Part shown: positions 1 to 7,032 of the stretch, one piece after another
How the letters are laid out: the number at the start of each line of letters is the position of its first letter
Numbering within the stretch: the stretch's first letter is position 1
From: Gammaproteobacteria bacterium
GTDB taxonomy: Bacteria > Pseudomonadota > Gammaproteobacteria > HK1
DNA length: 10,648 bases
NCBI GenBank assembly: GCA_020444775.1
Contig: JAGRHX010001063.1
Location: 1 to 10,648 of the forward strand
Direction: 5' to 3'
Notes under the pieces: model-generated
Seen by the model: the letters and a program-made list of their open reading frames with translations, nothing else
Database searches by the model: none
What the model was told of the DNA's origin: nothing
Translations under genes and position numbers: made by a program

Positions 1-168
1 GATGTCGGTCTCGGTGATGATGCCCACGGTGCGCGACTTGCGTAGCACCAAGGCCGCGTTCTGCGCCAGACGGCTCATCTCGCGCGCCGCGTGGGCGATC
101 GTGTCGTCGCTCTGCACCAGCACGGGCTGGCGCTGCTCCAGTATGGAGGTCAGCTTTCTGCCGGGCAT
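1..168 (-). CDS. CBS-domain protein, N-terminal fragment (runs off left edge)
   Basis: Translating the minus strand from the ATG at 168 gives 56 residues with no stop before the window edge. They begin MPGRKLTSIL and continue with a typical first CBS motif: a short basic start, 'PVLVQSDDTIAHAAREM', then 'AALVLRKSRTVGIITETDI'. CBS domains usually occur in pairs and bind adenosine nucleotides such as AMP, ATP or SAM to regulate a partner domain or protein. The '(V/G)IITETDI' ending is the classic edge of a CBS unit just before its last helix. The start is well supported: GGAGGAG lies at 174-180, five bases before the ATG. Only the start of the gene is visible, so I cannot say whether it is a stand-alone two-CBS protein or a larger fusion, for example with a nucleotidyltransferase or cNMP domain. 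Confidence 0.85.
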   Translation of the reverse strand, partial: MPGRKLTSILEQRQPVLVQSDDTIAHAAREMSRLAQNAALVLRKSRTVGIITETDI

Positions 169-587
169 GGATTCTCCTCCTATCGGGTCGTCGATGCTCG
201 GGTCGTCGGGCCATGACGTCGCTCGCCGATGTGGGCAACGTGCGCGGACATTCCTCTCGCCCTGTTCACTTATAGGTCTCAATGCTGCACGCGTGCTTGA
301 TCTGGCGCAAACGGGACCCGGGCGCCATGGCGTCGCGCCGACGCGATGCAGTGCTAGCCCCTTCTCGCGCGTCGCCGCGCACCCAGAGATGTAGAACCCG
401 CCCGGATCTCAAGCTCTGTGGAAAACACGTTACACTGGCGACCGACCGAGCCCGGCCCCGATCTGGCCGTTCGCCGTCTGGTTGCCTGGGTTGGCGACGG
501 CAACGCATTCCGTGCGAGCCGGTCCGCATGGAGCGAGCTGTCCGGAGCCGTCATCCTGAGTCGACGCGTTTGCCTGCTCGAGCTTCG
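169..587. other. Non-coding stretch between divergent genes
   Basis: These 419 bases separate the leftward CBS gene from the rightward exported-protein gene and should hold both promoters. The frame of the exported protein stays open upstream as far as 282, but the translated residues there (many Arg, Pro, Ser, Cys) look like random GC-rich translation, so I treat it as non-coding. A TATAAG hexamer read on the minus strand at 269-274 resembles a -10 box for the CBS gene, but no convincing -35 sits at the right spacing. On the plus strand, TACACT at 431-436 is a weak -10 candidate. I see no RNA gene here. Confidence 0.5.
183..208. repeat. 11-bp direct repeat upstream of the CBS gene
   Basis: TCGGGTCGTCG occurs twice, at 183-193 and 198-208, separated by ATGC, giving a 15-bp period. 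On the minus strand this falls just upstream of the Shine-Dalgarno sequence of the CBS-domain gene, probably in its leader. It could be a small operator or a chance duplication. The role is unknown. Confidence 0.45.
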
Positions 588-1616
588 ATGAATCACCACC
601 AGCAACCACCATTGCATCGCCCGCCCGGCTTTCCGGATCGATGGCGAGGAGCCCGCACGGCGCCAGCCGGGCCGTGGCGCTGGTGCCCAATCCTCGTCCA
701 GCTCGTGCTGCTTGCGGCACTGCTCTGGGGGGCAGCGGCGTACGCCCAGCCCGTGGCCACGGAGATGCGATTCGCCTGGCCGGTTCCAGGCCAGGCCCGG
801 GTCTTCGAGGAAGGCTTCAAGAACGGTCGACACTATCGCGCGCGTTTTCGATTGCACACGGCCTCGCTCGGCGCGAACGACGATATCGAGGTGCGTTTCG
901 CCGGCTTCGAGCTGATCGACATCGAAGGCATGGATATCCGTGAGGCGCGTGTGCTCGAGCAGCTTGCACCGCAGATCGCCATGATGAGCGCGTTGCCGCG
1001 CTTCCGGGTGGCGCGCAGCGGCGAGCTGATCGCGGTCGAAGGCATCGAGGAGATCCTGCGCGGTCTGCTCGACAACGAACTGTTTCGCAATCTGGGTGAC
1101 CCGGCCGTGCGCCAGCGCGTCGAGGCACTGATGTTCGCACCGACGACCCTGGCCACCATCGAGGCGTCCTCGGCCTCATACTGGAACGCCTGGGTGGGCT
1201 TCTGGTTGCGCCTGCCGCCACGGGTGGACGGCATCACCAGCTGGCGTAGTGAGAACGTCGCTTTCGGCCAGAAGATCCCCTTCGATATCGTGCTCGAGCC
1301 GCTCGCCGTGCCCGCAGGCAGCGCCCCGGGCCGGGTTCGATATCGCATGCGTTCCATCGCCGACGGTGACGCCATCAAGCAGGCGCTCGGACGCTTTCTG
1401 GAGAAGATGAGTAGCGTCTCGGGTGGATCGTCGTCGGCGAATCCGACCACGCTCATCGAGTCGGTCGCGCAATCCTCCATGGTCGAGATCGTCACCGATC
1501 CGAGGACCCTGCAGCCGGACCGGGTGGAGGTTCAGGCGTTGTCCCTGATCAAGCTCGCGGGTCAGCCCGCACGGCAGACCGAACAACGCAACATCTATAG
1601 CTTCCAGTGGGATTGA
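588..1616 (+). CDS. Exported protein of unknown function
   Basis: The 342-residue protein is not recognised. I chose the ATG at 588 because it gives a coherent export signal. The n-region is long and partly basic (residues 1-33, many Arg and Pro), the hydrophobic core is about residues 34-51 (ILVQLVLLAALLWGAAA), and a signal peptidase I site AYA|QP falls after residue 53. No good Shine-Dalgarno precedes it. The open frame runs another 102 codons upstream, but that part lacks coding character. The mature part is predicted periplasmic, about 290 residues, with alternating beta-like segments (MRFAWPVPGQ, YRARFRLH, DIEVRFAGFEL). It has no Cys, no transmembrane helix after the signal and no obvious catalytic motif. 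The C-terminus (QRNIYSFQWD) is strand-like. It lies 75 bases upstream of the TIGR03084-type gene on the same strand, so the two may be co-transcribed. It could be an envelope or substrate-binding protein, but no function can be assigned. Confidence 0.75.
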   Translation: MNHHQQPPLHRPPGFPDRWRGARTAPAGPWRWCPILVQLVLLAALLWGAAAYAQPVATEMRFAWPVPGQARVFEEGFKNGRHYRARFRLHTASLGANDDIEVRFAGFELIDIEGMDIREARVLEQLAPQIAMMSALPRFRVARSGELIAVEGIEEILRGLLDNELFRNLGDPAVRQRVEALMFAPTTLATIEASSASYWNAWVGFWLRLPPRVDGITSWRSENVAFGQKIPFDIVLEPLAVPAGSAPGRVRYRMRSIADGDAIKQALGRFLEKMSSVSGGSSSANPTTLIESVAQSSMVEIVTDPRTLQPDRVEVQALSLIKLAGQPARQTEQRNIYSFQWD

Positions 1617-1691
1617 GGCCGCAAAGTCCATTGCCGCTGGGGCCATTGCCGTTGGACCCGGACGGGACGACGCAAGTGAGGAGTCGAATCA

Positions 1692-2492
1692 ATGCTGCAA
1701 CAGGCCGTGGATCTGAAGGCCGAGGGCGACGAGCTGTACGAGCTGCTGCAAGCGCTCGATGAGCAGACCTGGAATCGGCCGACACCGTTCAAGCGTTGGA
1801 CCGTGAACGATGTAGTCATGCACCTGCATTTCGCGGACTGGATGGCGGTGCAATCATTGCGCGACGAGGCTTTGTTCGAGGAGATCAAGCGTAGGCGCGA
1901 GGAGTCTCGGGCACGAGGCGAGGCAGCCATGCACGGTCTGCAGGGCATGGGGCCGCAGCCGATGCAGGGGCAGACCCTGTTGACCGCCTGGCGCGACTAT
2001 TTCGAGCAGATGTGCGAGCTGCTGGGTAGGGCCGACCCGGAGCGACGGCTGAAATGGTTCGGCCCCGACATGAGCGTGCGCATGTTCACCACGGCCCGGC
2101 AGATGGAGACCTGGGCGCACGGCCATGACATCTATGACCTGATGCGCCGGCCACGGGTCTATCACGATCGGTTGAAGAACATCGCCTTCATCGGCGTGCG
2201 AACCTACGGCTGGACCTTCGCCAATCGCGGCTTACCGGTGCCGGGGCCGGCGCCGTACGTCGAGCTCAGCGCGCCGTCGGGCCAGCTATGGCGTTTCAAC
2301 GAGCCCAACGAGCAGAATCTGGTGCGTGGTGACGCGGCGCAGTTCTGCCATGTGGTCACACAAGGACGCAATATCGCCGATACCGATTTGCAGGTGGTCG
2401 GTGAACCGGCCACGCGTTGGATGGCCATCGCGCAGTGCTTCGCGGGGGCGCCGGAAGACCCGCCCGCCCCGGGCGCGCGTTTGGGGTCTTGA
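1692..2492 (+). CDS. TIGR03084 family, DinB/MDMPI-like putative metal-binding enzyme
   Basis: The 266-residue protein has the layout of the TIGR03084 family, related to DinB and to the N-terminal domain of mycothiol-dependent maleylpyruvate isomerases. The N-terminal helical-bundle part reads 'FKRWTVNDVVMHLHFADW' (residues 33-50), in which the conserved His after the W-T-V-x-D turn (H44) is an expected metal ligand. The second ligand site is 'QMETWAHGHDIYD' around residues 138-149, giving an E139-x3-H143 pattern close to D146. Fold-mates of this family bind a divalent metal and use a thiol cofactor. The substrate of TIGR03084 proteins is not known to me. GAGGAG at 1678-1683, eight bases before the ATG, fixes the start. 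The C-terminal tail (after about residue 250) is Pro/Gly-rich and looks disordered. It is followed by the HAD hydrolase after an 81-base gap on the same strand. Confidence 0.8.
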   Translation: MLQQAVDLKAEGDELYELLQALDEQTWNRPTPFKRWTVNDVVMHLHFADWMAVQSLRDEALFEEIKRRREESRARGEAAMHGLQGMGPQPMQGQTLLTAWRDYFEQMCELLGRADPERRLKWFGPDMSVRMFTTARQMETWAHGHDIYDLMRRPRVYHDRLKNIAFIGVRTYGWTFANRGLPVPGPAPYVELSAPSGQLWRFNEPNEQNLVRGDAAQFCHVVTQGRNIADTDLQVVGEPATRWMAIAQCFAGAPEDPPAPGARLGS

Positions 2493-2561
2493 GTCGTGAC
2501 GGGTTACGACCACAGATGAGCGAGGCAAGGCCTCGGACAGCCATGGCCGAACGTGGGCTAC

Positions 2562-2566
2562 AGGAG
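2562..2566 (+). promoter_or_regulatory. Shine-Dalgarno AGGAG that fixes the GTG start of the HAD gene
   Basis: AGGAG lies seven bases before GTG at 2574. A longer in-frame GTG start at 2553 has no such site and would place the Shine-Dalgarno inside the coding region, so 2574 is preferred. Confidence 0.7.
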
Positions 2567-2573
2567 CACGGGT

Positions 2574-3329
2574 GTGAGTGATTTCTTTGCTTTCGATTTC
2601 GATGGGGTGGTCTGCCAGAGCGCGAACGAGTCCGGTCTGACCGCCTGGCGGGCCGCGCACGGTCTGTGGCCGGAGAAGGTTCCGGCGCAGCCGCCCGCGG
2701 ATTTTCGCACGCGTTTCCCGGTCGTCCGTCCGGTCATCGAAACCGGTCACGAGAACGTGATCGTGGTTCGACTGATGGCCGAAGGCGTGGAGAATGAGCG
2801 GATCCTCGAGGCCTTCCCCAGCCTTCGCGATGCGATCATGTCCAGGGAGTCGCTGGATGTGGCCACCCTGCGTCAGGCCTTCGGTCAGGCGCGTGATGCA
2901 TGGCTGCGTAGCGACGAGGACGGTTGGCTGGATGCGCAGGGCTTCTATCCGGGCGTGGTCGAAGCAATCAATGCGCTGCAGGCCCCGCGTTGCATCATTA
3001 CGACCAAGGAAGATCGCTTTACCCGCAAGCTGGTCGAGCGGGCCGGTCTGCGGGTGGACCCGGAACGGATCTATGCGCTGGAATCCTTCGAGGGCGGTGG
3101 CAAACGGAGTGTTCTGCGCAGGCTGCGCGAAGAGTTTCCGAATGCCACCCTGCATTTCTTCGAGGACCGGGTGAAGACCTTGCTCGGTCTGAAGAACGAC
3201 GATCTGGCCAGGCTCTATCTGGTCGATTGGGGCTACAACACCGCGCGCGATCGTGCGCTGGTCGAGGACGAGCCGAACATCGCGCTGATCGACATGGCGG
3301 GATTCCGCGGCGTGCTCGGCGCTCCGTGA
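2574..3329 (+). CDS. HAD-superfamily hydrolase
   Basis: The 251-residue protein has all four haloacid-dehalogenase motifs in order. Motif I is 'FAFDFDGVV' with the nucleophile D8 and the acid/base D10. Motif II is 'CIITTK' around residue 143. Motif III Lys is probably K177 in 'EGGGKRSVL', and motif IV is 'HFFEDR' with E197 and D198 for Mg2+ binding. The long insert between motifs I and II (about residues 15-135, mostly helical) is a C1-type cap, as in phosphoglycolate-phosphatase-like members. The expected activity is Mg2+-dependent phosphate ester hydrolysis in the cytoplasm, but the substrate cannot be read from the sequence. Its stop is only 20 bases from the stop of the convergent NUDIX gene, and no terminator hairpin with a T-run is visible between them. 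Confidence 0.85.
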   Translation: MSDFFAFDFDGVVCQSANESGLTAWRAAHGLWPEKVPAQPPADFRTRFPVVRPVIETGHENVIVVRLMAEGVENERILEAFPSLRDAIMSRESLDVATLRQAFGQARDAWLRSDEDGWLDAQGFYPGVVEAINALQAPRCIITTKEDRFTRKLVERAGLRVDPERIYALESFEGGGKRSVLRRLREEFPNATLHFFEDRVKTLLGLKNDDLARLYLVDWGYNTARDRALVEDEPNIALIDMAGFRGVLGAP

Positions 3330-3349
3330 GCCTTGCCGCTGCGCGGGTC

Positions 3350-3952
3350 TCAGTCGCCGCCTGACTCGAGCAGGCGGCGGAAATCCTGCCAGATGCCGAG
3401 CGTCAGACCCCACACCACCTGGCCACCGTAGTCGATACCAGGAAAGCTGCTGCTATCGTCGCCATACCAATCGATGGTGGTCCGATTGGCCGGGTCGGCC
3501 AGGTGTGCGAGCGGGATCCAGAACGCGTCCGCCACCTCGCGTGGCTCCGGCTGGAGCGCCGGCATGGCTTCACCGATATAGAACAGGTGTGGCGACAGCA
3601 GGCCGGGTCTGCCGTCCCCACGGCTGCCGATGCTGCGCGCGGCGAGGTCACCGAGGTGCTGATGGGCATCGAGCAGCAGCCCTACCTCTTCACGCGTCTC
3701 GCGGATCGCGGCTTGGATGGGTGGCTCGCTGTGGGAGCTCGCCCAGCCACCGGGCAGCGCCATCTGCCCGGACCAGCGATCGCCCGGTCGCTCGGTGCGC
3801 AGGATGAAGCACATGTGCAGCGCGTTGGGAGGCCCGGCCAGCACCATCGCCACTGCAGCCCTGGCTGCAGCATTGCCTTCATCTCCATGCCTGAGCCGGG
3901 TCGTGCGGTGGTGTCGTAGGATCCGAGTGATCCTGTTGAGGTCAAAAACCAT
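3350..3952 (-). CDS. NUDIX hydrolase, CoA pyrophosphatase-like
   Basis: The 200-residue protein hydrolyses, by family, a nucleoside diphosphate linked to another moiety. The Nudix box lies at about residues 68-92: 'LPGG', then E76, seven residues, 'RETREEVGL' (R84, E85, E88, E89, G91). The stretch before it, 'LRTERPGDRWSGQMALPGG', resembles the GQ-hydrophobic-PGG lead-in of CoA pyrophosphatases (NudL/NUDT7/NUDT8 type), and the length matches that group. After the box there is 'LLSPHLFYIG', the usual Pro-containing strand, and 'EVADAFWIPLAHL', which is common in this subgroup. The spacing G-x6-E in the box is one residue longer than the canonical G-x5-E. The ATG at 3952 is chosen because the frame upstream lacks coding character; no Shine-Dalgarno is visible. 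It lies 136 bases downstream of the patatin-like gene on the same strand. CoA specificity is an inference. Confidence 0.85.
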   Translation of the reverse strand: MVFDLNRITRILRHHRTTRLRHGDEGNAAARAAVAMVLAGPPNALHMCFILRTERPGDRWSGQMALPGGWASSHSEPPIQAAIRETREEVGLLLDAHQHLGDLAARSIGSRGDGRPGLLSPHLFYIGEAMPALQPEPREVADAFWIPLAHLADPANRTTIDWYGDDSSSFPGIDYGGQVVWGLTLGIWQDFRRLLESGGD

Positions 3953-4088
3953 GGTCAACTGCCGGAGGTGATGTGAGAGCAGAGCCCGGCTATGCACGGC
4001 AAGTGAGCCATCGCCTCGAACTCGAGACGAGCCCGCATCCGAGAATGCTCGCTTCTGATATGCGCGGTAGTGTACGTGCCGCAAGTGC

Positions 4089-5837
4089 TCAGGGCGGCGT
4101 CGAGAGTAGCTCGTCGACGTCATAATTCTCCAGTAGATTGGCCGCGTGTCGGTAACCGGCTTCGACTGTCTGGTCGAATCGTCGCCAATCCAGCCAGGCG
4201 ACATCGTCGAGGTCAGGTCGGAACACGATCGCAAGCTGGGAGTAGGCCTGTCTGGCACGTGCAGAGCTCGCCGCGGTCCCCGAGGCGCTCAGCAATCCGA
4301 CCAGCGTCGGAATTCGATTGCGTCTGATCGAAAGAATTCGAGTGATCCAGTCTGATTCCAGGTCGATACTCGGATCGCTGACCGAGTAGTGTGGTGCGAA
4401 ATCAACGCCGATAAGCGGCCCGCGGGGCGCTTGCGCCATCAGATCGACAGGAAAGTTGTTCAGCACGCCGCCATCGACCAGCACCTGCCCATTCTCGACG
4501 ACCGGCGGCAGGATGCCCGGTACGGCGATGCTCGCCCGAAGTGCCCGCCACAGGCTCCCGCTTTGGTGAACATGTTCGGCGTGTATGCTCAGATTGGTCG
4601 ACACACAGAAGAATGGGCGCCAGAGATCTTCGATACGCCAGTCGCGGAAGAATCGTTCAAGACCTGCTGATACCCGTCTACCTCGGTAGAGGGCAAGCAC
4701 CGGTATGGTCATATCCCTGAGCGGGTTGGTGACTACGAACGCTTCCCGGACGCGTTCAATGTGCTCCTCGGTCTCCCAATCGCAGGCGATGCCGGCACCA
4801 ATGATGGCACCCATGCTGGTCCCGCCTACGAGGTCCAAAGGGATACCGGCCTCGCGTAGTGCTTTGATTACGCCAAGATGGGCGAAACCCCGAGCGCCAC
4901 CGCCTGCCAGAATCAGCCCAGGGGCGGAACTGGACACGGTCCGCGCCAGCCGATCGATGTCAACCGAGGAATCTGCTCGGATGTTCATCGTCAGCGGCAC
5001 GCCACTCAGCCAGTCGCGCCACGCCGCGGTCGGCAGCGGGCGTTCGAGCTTGGGTGGATGCTGGAGCACCAGATCGATACGGGCAACGGTCTCCGGCATC
5101 AGCTGCAGCGAGAAATGTGGCGGCTGTAGCCTGGCATCCGCAAGCATCAAGATTCGATCTGCCTGCCTGAGCGCGCGACGGTACCATCCAGGTTCGCTCA
5201 TCGGGTCGCTGCAGACATAGAAGCTGATGTCGACGCTGTGCTCAACCTTGTCCAGCCAATCCAGTGGTTGTTCGGAGTGGCTATTGTCGAGCGCAACTGT
5301 GGCCAGGCGCCTCCTGGTCAGTGATTTTCGAATGCGTTGAACGATGCCAACGACATCCAGACCTCGTGTCAAAGGAATGACCGCCACGGTCCGCGGTCGC
5401 TCACGTCTCGCCCCTCGTGTCTGCGGGCGGGCCAGACGCTCAGACAGCGCACGAGTGAGACGCAGGATCGTGGTCGGTTCGCTGAAAACGATGTCACGAT
5501 AGGCGGATTCGGGGATCTCGATGAGCGTGCTGTCTCTCAGGGAGATGATGCTCGCCGATCGGGGCGTGCTCGTTATGAGCGCCATCTCCCCGACGGTTTC
5601 GCCGCTGCGCAAGACGGTGACCAGGTGTTCGCCGCCTCGGCTGTCGCTCTTGAACACACCGAGCGCGCCAGAGCAGACCGCATAGAAGCTCTTGCCCGTG
5701 CCGCCCTCTCGAAACAACTCGCTGCCTCCGGCCAATGAGAACCAGCGAGCATGTTGAACCAATCGATCGAGTGTGCTCGACGCAAGGTCCTTGAAGAACG
5801 CGTGGGCTTCCAGCTCTGCGCGAAGATTGTCGTGCAC
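4089..5837 (-). CDS. NTE-like patatin phospholipase with cyclic-nucleotide-binding domain
   Basis: The protein has 582 residues from the GTG at 5837, which is preceded by AAGG nine bases upstream. The same frame also offers an ATG at 5930 and a TTG at 5966, both without a ribosome site. Residues 14-135 form a cNMP-binding domain beginning 'FFKDLASSTLDRLV'. Its phosphate-binding cassette 'GETVGEMALITSTPRSASI' keeps the Glu (E84) and Arg (R93) that contact cyclic nucleotide in CAP/PKA-type sites. Residues about 149-285 resemble the linker of eukaryotic NTE ('VDISFYVCSDP...WYRRALRQADRILML'). The patatin domain follows, with oxyanion loop GGGARG (312-317), nucleophile S341 in GGTSMG and catalytic D455 in 'VLVDGGVLNN'. 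It is expected to be a serine lysophospholipase or esterase acting on membrane lipids, possibly switched by a cyclic nucleotide. No signal peptide is seen, so it is probably cytoplasmic or membrane-associated. The catalytic dyad is intact. Confidence 0.9.
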   Translation of the reverse strand: MHDNLRAELEAHAFFKDLASSTLDRLVQHARWFSLAGGSELFREGGTGKSFYAVCSGALGVFKSDSRGGEHLVTVLRSGETVGEMALITSTPRSASIISLRDSTLIEIPESAYRDIVFSEPTTILRLTRALSERLARPQTRGARRERPRTVAVIPLTRGLDVVGIVQRIRKSLTRRRLATVALDNSHSEQPLDWLDKVEHSVDISFYVCSDPMSEPGWYRRALRQADRILMLADARLQPPHFSLQLMPETVARIDLVLQHPPKLERPLPTAAWRDWLSGVPLTMNIRADSSVDIDRLARTVSSSAPGLILAGGGARGFAHLGVIKALREAGIPLDLVGGTSMGAIIGAGIACDWETEEHIERVREAFVVTNPLRDMTIPVLALYRGRRVSAGLERFFRDWRIEDLWRPFFCVSTNLSIHAEHVHQSGSLWRALRASIAVPGILPPVVENGQVLVDGGVLNNFPVDLMAQAPRGPLIGVDFAPHYSVSDPSIDLESDWITRILSIRRNRIPTLVGLLSASGTAASSARARQAYSQLAIVFRPDLDDVAWLDWRRFDQTVEAGYRHAANLLENYDVDELLSTPP

Positions 5838-6724
5838 AGAGCTAAGCCTTGGATTTTGAGCAGCTGACCAGGGTAGCAACCCAAGTCGATCCGGTGGATG
5901 GAAGCTGGGACGTAAGGATGGAGCCGCCATAGCCAAGCAGAAGGACGGACGGGCTGTCAGCGTCAAGCCCGCGCAGACACCCGTTCCGAATCGGGTCCTT
6001 CATGTAGGATTCACTCGAGGTCTTTGCAGGGGGCGTTGCAGGATAGGACTCAAATGTGGGGTGGTGACTTGGGATTTGGCAAAGTACCGACAAAGATCAG
6101 CCTGCTGACGTCCTTCCACTGGCTTTGCGAACTCGCCAATCCGTCAGATGGCCCCGGTGGCCTCGCACCCAAGAAACCAGAGCGGCAACCAACCTACATG
6201 CCCAATGTCGCCGCGCGTTATAGACCAGCTGTCGTGCGCATGGCAATAGCGGCCGATGAGTATCGGAATGTGCAAGCGGTCTCGACCCCAATGCCAGGTC
6301 GCCCTCCGTGACAATATCGGCAGGACACATGAATGCTGAAGCGTCGGTTCGGGCTTTGGCTGGATGTGCAGCAAGCAATCGCCCACAGGATTGGCGTGTT
6401 GATGTCGGCTCTGACGGTTTGGACTGAGGTATCCGGACGGCGGGGGAGTGGTGCTCGACCTCGTTGGCTGGCAGGCTCCACCGAGTGGTTCTGCCCGAAG
6501 GGCAAGCACCGTGCTGTTGCGCAGGTCAACGACAACTACGCTCGGGGTCCGCTGGCAAGGTGGTGGCAATGAGCTCGGATAGGGACCGCTGCCGATCCAA
6601 GTCATGATGCGGTTCAGTCCTTCGATCCGGCCGAGGCATCGACGTCCGAACGGCAGCAAACGAGCACACGATCCATGCCGCCATATAGGTCGTCCGAGGA
6701 AATGGCAGCAACATACAGAGCAGC

Positions 6725-6752
6725 CATGCCAGAGTAGGCATGCCAGAGTAGC
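6725..6752. repeat. 14-bp tandem duplication
   Basis: The unit CATGCCAGAGTAGG at 6725-6738 is followed directly by CATGCCAGAGTAGC at 6739-6752, differing only in the last base, and then by a partial CATGG. It lies within the gene-poor stretch. It probably arose by replication slippage and has no visible function. Confidence 0.7.
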
Positions 6753-6980
6753 CATGGAAGAACAGCTATTCCTGGTCGCGTGCAGGGGAGCCGTCGGCAT
6801 TCACGCCCAGACACGATGCTCGCGGGTGCTTCGAGTAAAAAAATTGGCCAGCACGCCGTCAAACGTTCGTGGGTTGGGTTCGATCCGTTGGTCGCCGTGC
6901 TCGGCCAAGCCCGGCCGTACGACAACGCCGAAGATTCAGCGTGCGCCTACCGGCCGGCGGCTTGCCGCGGCGTCGCTCCA

Positions 6981-7015
6981 CGTGGCCGAAGCTGAGAGGC
7001 CACGAGCCGGTGGCC
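6981..7015. repeat. Overlapping inverted repeats downstream of the ABC ATPase
   Basis: Two mutually exclusive hairpins share one arm. CGTGGCC (6981-6987) can pair with GGCCACG (6998-7004). GGCCAC (6998-7003) can also pair with GTGGCC (7010-7015) around a six-base loop. They lie 18 bases beyond the ATPase stop codon on its transcript. There is no T-run, so this is not a canonical Rho-independent terminator. It might be a 3'-end stabilising or processing structure, or a chance effect of GC-rich sequence. Confidence 0.4.
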
Positions 7016-7032
7016 GGGTTGACGAATTCAGG

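Larger units (their letters stand above)
5838..7032. other. Gene-poor stretch with no supported gene
   Basis: About 1.2 kb between the phospholipase start and the ABC ATPase stop. Both flanking genes read leftward. Several short open frames exist on both strands (for example plus 6024-6311, minus 6144-6800, plus 6604-7152). Their translations are rich in Arg, Pro, Cys, His and Trp, show no family motif, no credible ribosome site and no consistent codon preference, and the last one runs antisense into the ATPase. I recognise no transposase, integrase, tRNA, tmRNA, RNase P or SRP signature. The region includes a 14-bp tandem duplication (6725-6752), a run of seven A at 6837-6843 and overlapping inverted repeats near 6981-7015. 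It could be decayed coding sequence or a long regulatory region; I cannot decide which. Confidence 0.5.

Noticed and set aside
282..587. N-terminal extension of the exported protein by 102 codons
   Set aside because: The residues have random GC-rich character, and the signal peptide would be buried more than 130 residues inside the protein. ATG 588 gives a normal exported protein.
833..1495. 220-residue open frame on the minus strand
   Set aside because: It is antisense to the exported protein, rich in Ser and Arg, with no domain and no ribosome site.
3330..3349. Bidirectional terminator between the convergent HAD and NUDIX genes
   Set aside because: Only a four-pair CCGC/GCGG stem is present and there is no T-run.
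2286..3413. 375-residue open frame on the minus strand
   Set aside because: It lies antisense to the HAD gene, which has all catalytic motifs, and to the end of the TIGR03084 gene. It is Arg/His/Gln-rich with no motif, so it is a shadow of high-GC codon use.
6144..6800. 218-residue open frame on the minus strand in the gene-poor stretch
   Set aside because: The translation is rich in Cys, Trp, Pro and His with no family pattern. I could not support it as a gene or as a named pseudogene.
6837..6843. Seven-A run as the T-tract of a leftward Rho-independent terminator
   Set aside because: Only a very short, weak stem (GGC/GCC) precedes it on the minus strand, and it lies about 190 bases past the ATPase stop.
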